A stretch of 13,392 bases of DNA, from positions 1 through 13,392 of the forward strand of contig JAJRPK010000053.1 in NCBI GenBank assembly GCA_024280785.1, in the 5' to 3' direction. Below the pieces are notes generated by a model that worked only from the letters and a program-made list of their open reading frames with translations, was not told the DNA's origin and did no database searches. Source of the stretch: Gammaproteobacteria bacterium (GTDB lineage Bacteria > Pseudomonadota > Gammaproteobacteria > Pseudomonadales > UBA7434). A program made the translations under genes and the position numbers. Below are positions 6,251 to 13,392 of the stretch, in pieces. Within the stretch, counting starts at the first letter, position 1; each line of letters opens with the position of its first letter.

Positions 6251-7171
6251 CTACTTTGACCCATCATTCGATTCAGCCTTCTTGTCAGTAAAAAAGAATC
6301 GCGCCAATAGCGCACTGGGTAGGCCGATAAAGGCACCCCATACTAACCCACTTAAATGTGCCGCATTTGCTACCTTTCCAAGAAAGTCAAAAATACCCGA
6401 CATTCCCACAAATAATGAGATCAACATAATTATGTAAAGCTCTTTTGGCAAACTTAATAATTTTTGCGGGACGATAAAATTAAACACAGCACAATAGCCA
6501 AGGAGTCCGAAAATAACCCCCGACATCCCACCAAAAAAATCGTAGGGGGTACTGGCCGCCTGATAGAGATTAGATGCGATACCGATAAAAAAAACCACAC
6601 TAACAAAGTGAATGGCGCCGCCCTGTTTTTCTATCCGGCGTCCCAATTCCCACAGCCATAGCATATTGAACGTGATATGTACCCAACCAAAATGCAAAAA
6701 TATAGGCGTTATCAATCGCCAATATTGACCATGAGACAAATATTCTGCCGGAGAAATTCGCGCATTTAAATTTAAAGACGCCGAAAATGAGCTGCTATCT
6801 ACCGACTGAATTCTCAACAAGTCGACTATAGCTTTTTGATCCAATTCAACCAATAGAAAACCCAACACACTTAACCCGACTAAAACCAGAGTTATAGGGT
6901 AATCGCGAATTAAGCTTGAAGTCATACCAAGCAAACTCGTCATAATGGGAGGCCGCTGACGTGCCTCTAATTTTATTGCGAGCCGACCATCGCAAAATGC
7001 TTGATAATCATCAAGTATGCGTGCCTGAAGGTGTGCAGATTCTATCCAAATAACTTGGCATCCACTGACTTCAGATATTTTATGCGGTAATTCTTGCTGC
7101 CACCAATACACAGATAAAGCATGTAAGTTTTGATCTAACGGAGCTTCCAAGACTTTGAGCAAAGTCGTCAC
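6251..7171 (-). CDS. GlpG-type rhomboid intramembrane serine protease
   Basis: This 306-residue protein starts at a GTG (7171-7169). An in-frame stop lies a few codons upstream, so no longer start exists, and the ribosome binding site is poor. Residues 1-75 match the small cytosolic domain of GlpG-like proteins (HKISEVSGCQVIWI). Six membrane segments follow from about 91 to 290. Rhomboid hallmarks are H160...H165...N169 in LHFGWVHITFNMLW, the catalytic Ser217 in FGGMSG, and His272 in NAAHLSG. The Ser-His dyad is intact, so it should be active and cleave membrane proteins near their transmembrane helices. Substrates are unknown. It is 72 bases downstream of nadK and not beside glpE/glpR as in enterobacteria. 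Confidence 0.93.
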   Translation of the reverse strand: MTTLLKVLEAPLDQNLHALSVYWWQQELPHKISEVSGCQVIWIESAHLQARILDDYQAFCDGRLAIKLEARQRPPIMTSLLGMTSSLIRDYPITLVLVGLSVLGFLLVELDQKAIVDLLRIQSVDSSSFSASLNLNARISPAEYLSHGQYWRLITPIFLHFGWVHITFNMLWLWELGRRIEKQGGAIHFVSVVFFIGIASNLYQAASTPYDFFGGMSGVIFGLLGYCAVFNFIVPQKLLSLPKELYIIMLISLFVGMSGIFDFLGKVANAAHLSGLVWGAFIGLPSALLARFFFTDKKAESNDGSK

Positions 7172-7193
7172 CCTGTAGTAAGTATTTTATTCA

Positions 7194-7209
7194 TGTATAT
7201 TTATATACA
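7194..7209. promoter_or_regulatory. AT-rich inverted repeat upstream of the rhomboid gene
   Basis: TGTATAT-TT-ATATACA is a perfect 7-bp inverted repeat with a 2-base spacer, 23 bases upstream of the rhomboid GTG start. It lies in the 72-base gap after nadK. Its symmetry fits a dimeric repressor site or an AT-rich promoter element. The spacing does not match LexA. No regulator can be named from the sequence. Confidence 0.3.
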
Positions 7210-7243
7210 CCAGCATTGTTTTAACGTTAGACAACAGAAAACG

Positions 7244-8134
7244 TCAGTCGCCAATTAACTGGGCACCCCAGCCTAACTTGTCTCGGCAGGTTTGATAAAA
7301 AACGTGACCCTCAGGGTGAATCAGCTTTAGCTTGCGAGATTTTTTTCGAATATAGAGTACATCGCCAGGTTGCGCGCCCATATTTACCTGACCGTCACAG
7401 CTAACGCGGGGCGATTCCGGATTGTTGTCGCCGATAATTATTTTTATTTCACTGTTACCGTCGATTACTAAAGGGCGACTGCTTAAAGCGTGGGGAAACA
7501 TCGGCACTAACACAATTGCGTTTAATCGAGGATGCATAATAGGGCCGCCACCCGACAGTGAATAGGCCGTTGAACCTGTTGGTGTCGACACAATCAATCC
7601 ATCAGAGCGTTGCGAATAAACAAACTCACCTTCAATATACAACTCAAAACTTAACATTTTCGGCGCCTGGCCACTGTGTAACACCACATCATTAAGCGCA
7701 TCCGATTGTCCAACCGGCGCGCCCCCACGCTTCAACTCGGTTTCAAGTAAAAAACGGCTTTCGATTTCATAGTGTCCGTCTAAAACTTTTGATACACCAC
7801 TTTCTACCGCGCCTGAAGCAATGTCAGTGAGAAAGCCCAGTTTTCCACGATTGATCCCTAGCACAGGCACATCGTGGCGAGCTAAATCTCTTGCCGCCCC
7901 CAACAGACTTCCGTCCCCACCAACGACAATGACCATATCACAGACTTCACCAATAAGTTTACGGGTGGCGACCTGCAAGCTATGTCTACCAAGCGCCCGA
8001 GATGTTTCCTCTTCAAGAATGACAGTTAATGCGCGCTGTTCTAGTAAATGCACTAAAGTGCGAACAGACTCCTCTACCGCGGCACTGCTATCTACACGAC
8101 CAATTAGTCCAATGTTGCGAAATTGCGATATCAT
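7244..8134 (-). CDS. nadK: NAD kinase
   Basis: This 296-residue cytosolic enzyme phosphorylates NAD+ to NADP+, using ATP or polyphosphate. The GGDGS nucleotide motif is at 72-76 (VVGGDGSLLGAAR), followed by GINRGKLGFLTDI (93-105). The NAD-binding segment is N-D-V-V-L-H at 148-153, where many homologues have N-E. The glycine-rich loop is SDGLIVSTPTGSTAYSLSGG (177-196). Length and motif order are those of bacterial NadK, and all expected catalytic elements are present. The ATG at 8134 gives the usual N-terminus (IGLIGR). Its ribosome binding site is weak. The gene heads the minus-strand series toward the rhomboid gene and is divergent from the DUF1853 gene. Confidence 0.97.
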   Translation of the reverse strand: MISQFRNIGLIGRVDSSAAVEESVRTLVHLLEQRALTVILEEETSRALGRHSLQVATRKLIGEVCDMVIVVGGDGSLLGAARDLARHDVPVLGINRGKLGFLTDIASGAVESGVSKVLDGHYEIESRFLLETELKRGGAPVGQSDALNDVVLHSGQAPKMLSFELYIEGEFVYSQRSDGLIVSTPTGSTAYSLSGGGPIMHPRLNAIVLVPMFPHALSSRPLVIDGNSEIKIIIGDNNPESPRVSCDGQVNMGAQPGDVLYIRKKSRKLKLIHPEGHVFYQTCRDKLGWGAQLIGD

Positions 8135-8203
8135 TTTGGTGTTTATATACTCTAATTTTCTACGCTGTGGTAGATCGGGTGAATGTCGAATAAGCCAGCG
8201 CCA

Positions 8204-8232
8204 ATTATAAAGGCTTTCTATTAAATACTGAA
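8204..8232 (-). promoter_or_regulatory. Predicted sigma-70 promoter of nadK
   Basis: On the minus strand a perfect -10 box TATAAT (8209-8204) is preceded by TTCAGT (8232-8227) at a 17-base spacing. The -35 box is poor (three of six bases). It would give a leader of about 60 bases before the nadK ATG. No other good promoter is seen in this gap for nadK. Confidence 0.45.
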
Positions 8233-8254
8233 CCTTTCAATTTTCATAAAGGTT
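8231..8254. promoter_or_regulatory. Inverted repeat overlapping the nadK -35 box
   Basis: AACCTTT and AAAGGTT form perfect 7-base arms around a 10-base AT-rich spacer in the divergent nadK/DUF1853 region. The left arm shares two bases with the predicted -35 box. The site could be an operator. As RNA it could form a weak hairpin followed by CTTTTT on the plus strand, but no upstream plus-strand gene needs a terminator there. Confidence 0.35.
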
Positions 8255-8381
8255 AATCTTTTTATCGGCGTGTTAGTAAATGCTGTTATATTTGTCGCCA
8301 GTATTTTAAAAATCACAGCTTATTCATCGGAGCCAATATACACAAGGTCAAGTAAAAGGAGAAAATACGAGGACTAAATCA

Positions 8382-9500
8382 TTGAACGAACCATCGATTC
8401 ACATTAAGCATCCAGCAACATTTATAGACTCATTACAAACTCGCGAAGTAAGAATGCTCGCCAACGCTGTATTTGGCGAACCTTTATTGAGAATGACTTC
8501 TACTCAGATTGATTTTCAAAACTTAAATTCCCAAATGCACGGTATCGCCAGAGCACCCTCTTTCTCTTTCCAAGACCATTCCCTACCCCCGATATTTTCT
8601 CTCGACCGTTACTACCAACGCTGGTTATTACAACTGGACCGACAGGCCGAGAGCTTAATCCAATATTTGCAATGCAAAGGACAGCACAAACTGGGAATTT
8701 ATTACGAGCGCTTATGGCAGTACTTTTTAGCCAATAACAATAAAACGCAATTACTTGCTGCTAATTTATCAGCTAGAGAAAACAAAATTGATCTAGGAGA
8801 GTTTGACATTATCTACCGACACGAAAAACTCGGTGTTGTTCACTTGGAAATTTCCTGCAAATTTTTTCTGGCGAGCCGAGATGACACTCCATCATGGAAC
8901 AGTTGGCTTGGACCTACAAAAAGAGACCGACTGGATTTAAAGCTCAACCATTGTATTAACCAACAAATAAATTTGGCCGATCAAAAAATTGCTGGCGAAC
9001 AACTGCTTGCTCACATTAACCTCGCCAATGAAAACTACTGCCCACAACGACCATTGGCAAAAAGCATTCATATCGGCGGTAGACTATTTTATCGCGCATC
9101 CACAAAATCACTTCTTCAAACTGATTCCCTTGTCAACAAGAAAAAAGAGAAGCCGGGGCCAGCAAGGTTAAACCTTCATCATCTACGTGGTTTTTGGTTG
9201 CTGCAATCAGAGTGGGGTGAGCTAGTTTGCTCTGGCTCGATTGAATACGTCCAGTTATTAAAACCGTTTTGGCTGGATACTAACAGCGGCCTAAATCAGC
9301 TGCTGGATCGCTCGCCAAACAGTAACTCTGCTATTCCCAACACCGGAGTTTATCGCGCAATCAAAGAAATTTCGAATAATAACAGCGAGCACTCGCGACT
9401 ATTTGTATACAGGAAAAAACTCTCGCATAAAGCAGCGAAAGCTGCACCACATATCACCAGTCAGTGCTTTGTTGTACCAGATAATTGGCTAGAAAGTTGA
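8382..9500 (+). CDS. DUF1853 family protein with a PD-(D/E)XK-like core
   Basis: This 372-residue protein starts at a TTG (8382) with GAGGA eight bases upstream. The first in-frame ATG (Met25) lies inside the conserved N-terminal block REVRMLANAVFGEPLL, so the TTG is preferred. The core LGEFDIIYRHEKLGVVHLEIS followed by CKFF (138-162) has an acidic pair (Glu140, Asp142) and then Glu156 with Lys160 on adjoining predicted strands, an arrangement like PD-(D/E)XK nucleases. WLGPTKRDRLDLKLNH (175-190) is also typical of the family. No membrane segment is seen. The biochemical role is unknown, and nuclease activity is an inference. The gene is divergent from nadK and converges with the cNMP-rhodanese gene. 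As I recall, DUF1853 also lies near nadK in Pseudomonas. Confidence 0.85.
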   Translation: MNEPSIHIKHPATFIDSLQTREVRMLANAVFGEPLLRMTSTQIDFQNLNSQMHGIARAPSFSFQDHSLPPIFSLDRYYQRWLLQLDRQAESLIQYLQCKGQHKLGIYYERLWQYFLANNNKTQLLAANLSARENKIDLGEFDIIYRHEKLGVVHLEISCKFFLASRDDTPSWNSWLGPTKRDRLDLKLNHCINQQINLADQKIAGEQLLAHINLANENYCPQRPLAKSIHIGGRLFYRASTKSLLQTDSLVNKKKEKPGPARLNLHHLRGFWLLQSEWGELVCSGSIEYVQLLKPFWLDTNSGLNQLLDRSPNSNSAIPNTGVYRAIKEISNNNSEHSRLFVYRKKLSHKAAKAAPHITSQCFVVPDNWLES

Positions 9501-9553
9501 TAACACAGCTTTATTTACGCCGCTTAAGATTGTCGAATTTCAACCTCAAATGC

Positions 9554-9570
9554 AAGTTTTTTCAAAACTT
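9554..9570. terminator. Possible weak bidirectional terminator between convergent genes
   Basis: AAGTTTT-TTC-AAAACTT is a perfect 7-bp inverted repeat with a 3-base loop in the 69-base gap between the ends of the DUF1853 and cNMP-rhodanese genes. It touches the stop codon of the latter. The stem is AT-rich and no clear U-tract follows, so termination strength would be low. Confidence 0.3.
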
Positions 9571-10619
9571 TATGCCTGAAAGGGTACTGCGCCACCCAAG
9601 GCAACAACATTATAGCCCTGCTGGCTTAGTAAGTAAGCAGCAGTAGAGGCCCGCCGGCCAGTCGAGCAATAAGCAATGTATGTTTTTTTACTATCCATTA
9701 AACGTGACTTTAAACTCATTAAGTGCATAGGGAGATGAAATGCCCCAGTACGATGGTGGATATCAAATTCTTGCTGCGACCTAACATCTAGCCATTGCGC
9801 CCCTTGATGAACCTCTTCGGCCGCTGCATCAAAATTTAAATTTTCCACTTTCGGCTCTGCCAACAACGAAAAGAAATCCTGTTTTCTCAAGCACATAAGA
9901 ACCCCGTTAGTCTCCATTATCACTGTAGCGTTACGGGTCGTTTTGTTCAACAATGCATCCTCGCCAAAACATCGGCCCGGCAGCAATTCTGCTACTATCT
10001 GCGGATCTGATGAGTCATCTTCTGCGTAACTTACTAGCGCAACGCCTTCTTTAATAATAAAGCACTCATCCCCTTGCTCGCCCTGACGAACAATAGTTTC
10101 TCCCGATTGAACCACTCGAGACTGAAATTTATCGAATACCTTTTTTACATTGTAGGGAGGAATTTTGTGAAAAAGATTGGACTCAAGTAAAGTTTGCATC
10201 CAACTCGCATCTTCGTCGAATTGCCTATCCGCTCTAAAATCTAGCATCAAAGTCTTTGCCACTTGATCCCAACACAGCATTGCATCTAAAAACTCTCTAT
10301 CGATCATAAAAATCTGACTATCTTCTATAGCCTCAACTGAGCACGAGTTAGGCTGGCCATCAGCTATCGACAATGAACTCCCGGAAGTTCCACCGATAAC
10401 CGTTGTTTCTATACCTTGACCATCGATTACACCTAACTTTCCACTCACGAGAAACAGATGTTTTTCTTGTAGGTCTGAACCAGACACAACAGGCTGTCCT
10501 CGCAATGCGAAATCCATTTCAACGTCTCGCGAAACCGTACGCAAGTGATCGTCTGATAAAATATTTAGGGGCACAAAAGACCGCAAAATTTCTATAGACA
10601 CATTATCTGCTGACGACAT
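9570..10619 (-). CDS. Fusion protein: two cyclic-nucleotide-binding-type domains plus rhodanese
   Basis: This 349-residue soluble protein has three parts. Residues 10-128 form a divergent cNMP-binding-like beta barrel without the phosphate-binding signature. Residues 143-255 form a second one with a good phosphate cassette (GRCFGEDALLNKTTRNATV, Glu220 and Arg229), so it may bind cAMP or cGMP. Residues 262-349 are a rhodanese domain with the active loop CSTGRR (Cys318), which can carry a persulfide sulfur. No helix-turn-helix is present, so it is not a transcription factor of the Crp type. The likely role is nucleotide-controlled sulfur transfer or redox sensing, but the partner is unknown. 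AGGAT lies six bases before the ATG. It is 97 bases downstream of the PLP enzyme gene on the same strand. Confidence 0.9.
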   Translation of the reverse strand: MSSADNVSIEILRSFVPLNILSDDHLRTVSRDVEMDFALRGQPVVSGSDLQEKHLFLVSGKLGVIDGQGIETTVIGGTSGSSLSIADGQPNSCSVEAIEDSQIFMIDREFLDAMLCWDQVAKTLMLDFRADRQFDEDASWMQTLLESNLFHKIPPYNVKKVFDKFQSRVVQSGETIVRQGEQGDECFIIKEGVALVSYAEDDSSDPQIVAELLPGRCFGEDALLNKTTRNATVIMETNGVLMCLRKQDFFSLLAEPKVENLNFDAAAEEVHQGAQWLDVRSQQEFDIHHRTGAFHLPMHLMSLKSRLMDSKKTYIAYCSTGRRASTAAYLLSQQGYNVVALGGAVPFQA

Positions 10620-10716
10620 TAAGCTATCCTATTTTTTGAATTTTCCAGTGCAAATCAAGCCACTGATAAAGTTTCATTTCAACAAAATCATGTTTGCAGA
10701 GAATACTATCAGTCTC

Positions 10717-11784
10717 TCACTCTTTTAACCCTCGCCGCCCCTGTTGACCCCCTGTGTGGACAACCGCAATAGACCGACAATCCGTCAATTCACCTGCCTT
10801 CAGAGTGCACCATAATGCGTACAATACCTTAGCCATGTACACCTGATCAATCGGCTCGCTGAGTTCCTTTTCTAGCTGTTTATGAAAGTTCAGTAGCTCT
10901 TTATTTACCCTAGCATAGCCACCGCAATGGTACTGATTCAATACCCGCCAAGCCTGCGATGCAGTTCCCTTTTCTGAAAGTTTTTTGTACGCCTCAGGCA
11001 CTATTAGCCCAATAAATTCCTCGATATCCTGCTCAATGCTTGCATGTCTTAGTACGTTAACCCCAGTCACCCTCGGGACAGCCACTCTCGGCACAGGATA
11101 TCTAGCATCTAATACTGGGGACGTTTTTAGCCATTCCTGTCGTTTTAAATTTTTTGTCTCTAGTGTTTTACTGGGTGAATAAGCGGCAGACAAGCAAGCA
11201 GCGGCCATACCTGCATGCGTGCCACCTGTGGCCGTGGGCAACCAAATGTCGGCAACATCGCCAGGCAAATTTTGAAGTACGAGTTCACCCATTTTTAATG
11301 TTCCGAGCAGACCTTCTACATTGCTACCACCAACCGGTACTACCAAACCGTCACCAAACTGAGATAATAACGCTTTTTCTGCGGACGGATACTGCAAATC
11401 ACGAAAGTCTTGTCGTGTAACAAATTGCAATCGCATACCCCTATCACGGGCATCTCTCAACGTAGGAGTCAACTGTATAGATCGTTCGCCACGCACAATA
11501 CCGACTGTTTTTAGCTGGAATGCCTCGCCTGCTGCCGCCAGTGCGTGCAAATGATTGGACCACGATCCACCAAAGCTAATAATTTGTGTTAGTTTTTTAT
11601 CGAGGGCAGACTGAATATTCGGCAGCAATTTAAAAACTTTATTGCCCCCAACCCAACTATTGCGAGCTAACTTTATACGATCGACACGCACGAGATAAAT
11701 ACGAGTACCAAAACCACTAAACAATGGAATATCAAAAGCTTCAACTTCCAGCTCAGAAAATAAATCAGCGGTTTCCAAAATCAT
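10717..11784 (-). CDS. PLP-dependent D-cysteine desulfhydrase / ACC deaminase family enzyme
   Basis: This 355-residue fold-type II PLP enzyme has the cofactor lysine at Lys49 in VGGNKVFKL. The SNH segment follows (76-78, in FGGSWSNHLHALAAAGE), and the phosphate-binding loop is TATGGTHAG (184-192). The C-terminal VVHTGGQQGRRGL (341-353) is typical of the family. Members cleave D-cysteine to pyruvate, sulfide and ammonia, or open the ACC ring, and sequence alone does not decide which. At about 200-240 there is an insertion with a repeated VPRVAVPRV that makes it longer than usual (about 300-340). The ribosome binding site is weak. It lies between the coiled-coil gene (160 bases upstream) and the rhodanese fusion (97 bases downstream), so sulfide produced here could be handled by the rhodanese, which is speculative. 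Confidence 0.87.
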   Translation of the reverse strand: MILETADLFSELEVEAFDIPLFSGFGTRIYLVRVDRIKLARNSWVGGNKVFKLLPNIQSALDKKLTQIISFGGSWSNHLHALAAAGEAFQLKTVGIVRGERSIQLTPTLRDARDRGMRLQFVTRQDFRDLQYPSAEKALLSQFGDGLVVPVGGSNVEGLLGTLKMGELVLQNLPGDVADIWLPTATGGTHAGMAAACLSAAYSPSKTLETKNLKRQEWLKTSPVLDARYPVPRVAVPRVTGVNVLRHASIEQDIEEFIGLIVPEAYKKLSEKGTASQAWRVLNQYHCGGYARVNKELLNFHKQLEKELSEPIDQVYMAKVLYALWCTLKAGELTDCRSIAVVHTGGQQGRRGLKE

Positions 11785-11944
11785 AAAAAGACAAGACGAT
11801 TGTTATAGTTAAGGGGGATGACTATCCTTGCAACTAATCCTTATGCGTAATCCTTCTCACAAACTAATTAGTATTTCTCTGGCGGTTTTAGTTGGTACGA
11901 TTTTTTGCAAATGATAGCGTATTTAACCACATTTTCTCTTATTA

Positions 11945-13351
11945 TCACCGGCCATTAACAGCGGTTAAATTACTTTGTTGGTGAACAGAACAGCGATCTG
12001 AAACACTGCTAACAAATTCTTGCGGCGTACTAACTTCTTCGACTGAAGCACCACAAGCCTCTCCGGTTCGAAGATCACCCAGACACAAGGGTGATTTAAC
12101 ATGAGCTAACCAGGCCTCATAGGTCTGTAACTCCACGCCCAGTCTATCGGCCAAATATGCATTGGGAGAGGCATTGAAGCTAGACAAATCCTTAGACTCA
12201 ATGCTTATAGGCCCTAGACCAGGCTGCGTAATGACAAAATGAACACCGTGCTCTACCAAACTAACTATTTCCGAATCTACCGTCTGGGATTGCAGCTTTT
12301 TACATTGACTTTGTAAATCAGCAATCTCTTTTTTAAATCGATTAATCTGCTCTTCCCGGTAAAAAACTTCTACTTCGCGCATCTCCAACTTTTCTTCGAG
12401 CTTACTCGTTTGCTCAATCAGTTTGCGCCGAAAGTCTTTTTGATACTGCTCTTTTAATTCCTTGTGATTTACCCCATGCTGATCGAGAACACGAGCGATC
12501 TGCGTTTCATACTCAGAACTTTGCCTCTTAAACAGTTGCTCTTTATCTTCTAGCTCAGCCATTGTTCGTGCATAATTTTTGTCTAAATCGTCATTGCTCA
12601 ATTGCAATGCTTTAGTCGTAGTTGCCATAGATTCTAGATCTTTGGCAAACTGAGCCCGCTGCCCTTCAAGTTCAACCTGTTGACGAGCTTTTAAACTGGC
12701 AATAAATAACCGTTGCTTTTTGATGTTTTGCGCCATCCTATAGCGCTCTTCTTCACGACTACTTTGAGCGTCGCTACCTTGACCGTCACTAATGCCTTCA
12801 CACATCTCTCTAACGGCCCGAGCGTCCTCACCTATATCGTGATCGTGTATCAGCGTTCCACTGGATTCAATGCTGTGATGCAACAGTGGCGGTGCACCTG
12901 CATTATCGACCAACAGCCCTAAACGATTAGCCTTGATACTAGTCGAAAGCATTTTGAGCGTACTGGATCCGATGGAAAGGTCTGGCTCCCACAGGTCTTG
13001 TTGATGCCAAGGAATTTGACATTGACTCCGGCAGGCAATCCTCAACCGCACGCCATTTAGCTCTAAACCAAATGCAGCAGTTTCAACCATTTGAGCGAGC
13101 GGAATATTCCAGCGTCGATCGGCCGCCCCCTTATTATCAAATGTAATAAGAAAGAAAACCGCACCAACAATATTTAATTGAAGATCAATTTTTAGATAAA
13201 CAGCATGACAAGTTGTATCGGCAAACTCTGGTTCACCCACTACCCCGTCTAATACTGCCTCAAACTCTGTCAGCAGCATTTCTTTGATGACCTTATTCTG
13301 ATCAACAAACAGCACCGCATCAAAGTTCGTTTGATCGAAACCAAAAACCAT
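11945..13351 (-). CDS. Uncharacterised coiled-coil protein
   Basis: This 468-residue protein has three parts. The N-terminal domain (about 1-150) is beta-rich and may be a sensor or adaptor fold, but I do not recognise it. Residues 165-200 form an acidic, Ser/Asp-rich linker. Residues 198-358 form a long charged coiled coil (for example RYRMAQNIKKQRLFIASLKARQ... and EKLEMREVEVFYREEQINRF...). The C-terminal 363-421 holds a small conserved-looking domain with GVHFVITQPGLGPISI and ADRLGVELQTYEAWLAHV. It resembles, from memory, proteins of unknown function in Pseudomonas, sometimes labelled chromosome-partitioning-like. There is no Walker motif, signal peptide or membrane segment. The ATG at 13351 lies 41 bases from the window edge. 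It heads the series leading to the PLP enzyme. Confidence 0.8.
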   Translation of the reverse strand: MVFGFDQTNFDAVLFVDQNKVIKEMLLTEFEAVLDGVVGEPEFADTTCHAVYLKIDLQLNIVGAVFFLITFDNKGAADRRWNIPLAQMVETAAFGLELNGVRLRIACRSQCQIPWHQQDLWEPDLSIGSSTLKMLSTSIKANRLGLLVDNAGAPPLLHHSIESSGTLIHDHDIGEDARAVREMCEGISDGQGSDAQSSREEERYRMAQNIKKQRLFIASLKARQQVELEGQRAQFAKDLESMATTTKALQLSNDDLDKNYARTMAELEDKEQLFKRQSSEYETQIARVLDQHGVNHKELKEQYQKDFRRKLIEQTSKLEEKLEMREVEVFYREEQINRFKKEIADLQSQCKKLQSQTVDSEIVSLVEHGVHFVITQPGLGPISIESKDLSSFNASPNAYLADRLGVELQTYEAWLAHVKSPLCLGDLRTGEACGASVEEVSTPQEFVSSVSDRCSVHQQSNLTAVNGR

Positions 13352-13392
13352 TCTTCAGCCAACCCGTTCCAAACTCAATTAACAATCAATGG

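Noticed and set aside
7194..7209. LexA (SOS) box
   Set aside because: The TGT and ACA arms are 10 bases apart, not 8, and the outer C and G are missing, so it does not fit CTGT-N8-ACAG.
6251..10619. GlpE-GlpG-like operon (rhodanese plus rhomboid)
   Set aside because: The two genes are about 2.4 kb apart, with a divergent gene between them, and the rhodanese is part of a cNMP fusion, so the similarity to the enterobacterial pair is probably accidental.
11843..11914. 23-codon plus-strand ORF resembling a signal peptide (MRNPSHKLISISLAVLVGTIFCK)
   Set aside because: Too short, no ribosome binding site, and followed by no continuing gene; probably chance in AT-rich DNA.

Overview
The window looks like chromosomal DNA of a gammaproteobacterium, probably a marine relative of Pseudomonas or Cellvibrio. 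This rests on recognised proteins (PepN, NAD kinase, YeaC/DUF1315, DUF2797, DUF1853, a GlpG-type rhomboid) and on their order. From memory, pepN - DUF2797 - yeaC - rhomboid - nadK next to DUF1853 resembles Pseudomonas chromosomes. No search could be run. No tRNA, rRNA, CRISPR array or phage module was seen.

Bases 1 to about 1046 are accessory in character. The left edge cuts through an IS3-type insertion sequence, of which only the start of OrfA and its upstream terminus remain. Next to it lie two small convergent orphan genes of unknown function and an AT-rich stretch without genes. From 1047 a short forward operon encodes a VOC/glyoxalase-fold protein and a 90-residue single-domain GDT1/UPF0016 membrane protein. 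This protein is directly followed by a clear 5'-truncated relic of a UPF0178 (YaiI-type) gene. A 13-bp degenerate tandem repeat separates the relic from the end of pepN.

From 2124 to 8134 all genes lie on the minus strand, transcribed nadK -> rhomboid -> yeaC -> DUF2797 -> pepN. They combine NADP supply, membrane proteolysis, peptide degradation and two conserved proteins of unknown role. A likely nadK promoter (perfect TATAAT) lies in the divergent region 8135-8381, together with an inverted repeat that overlaps its -35 box. DUF1853, a predicted nuclease-like conserved protein with a TTG start, is read away on the plus strand.

From 9570 to 13351 three more minus-strand genes follow in the order coiled-coil protein -> PLP enzyme of the D-cysteine desulfhydrase/ACC deaminase family -> a two-cNMP-domain plus rhodanese fusion. 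A rhodanese and a PLP enzyme that may release sulfide side by side hint at sulfur handling, but this is inference.

No complete new defence or mobile system is evident. The points most worth a second look are the UPF0178 relic fused to the GDT1 stop, the orphan pair beside the IS, the VOC protein lacking half its metal ligands, the cNMP-rhodanese fusion, the conserved coiled-coil orphan, and the zinc-rich DUF2797 protein with a GIY-YIG-like segment.
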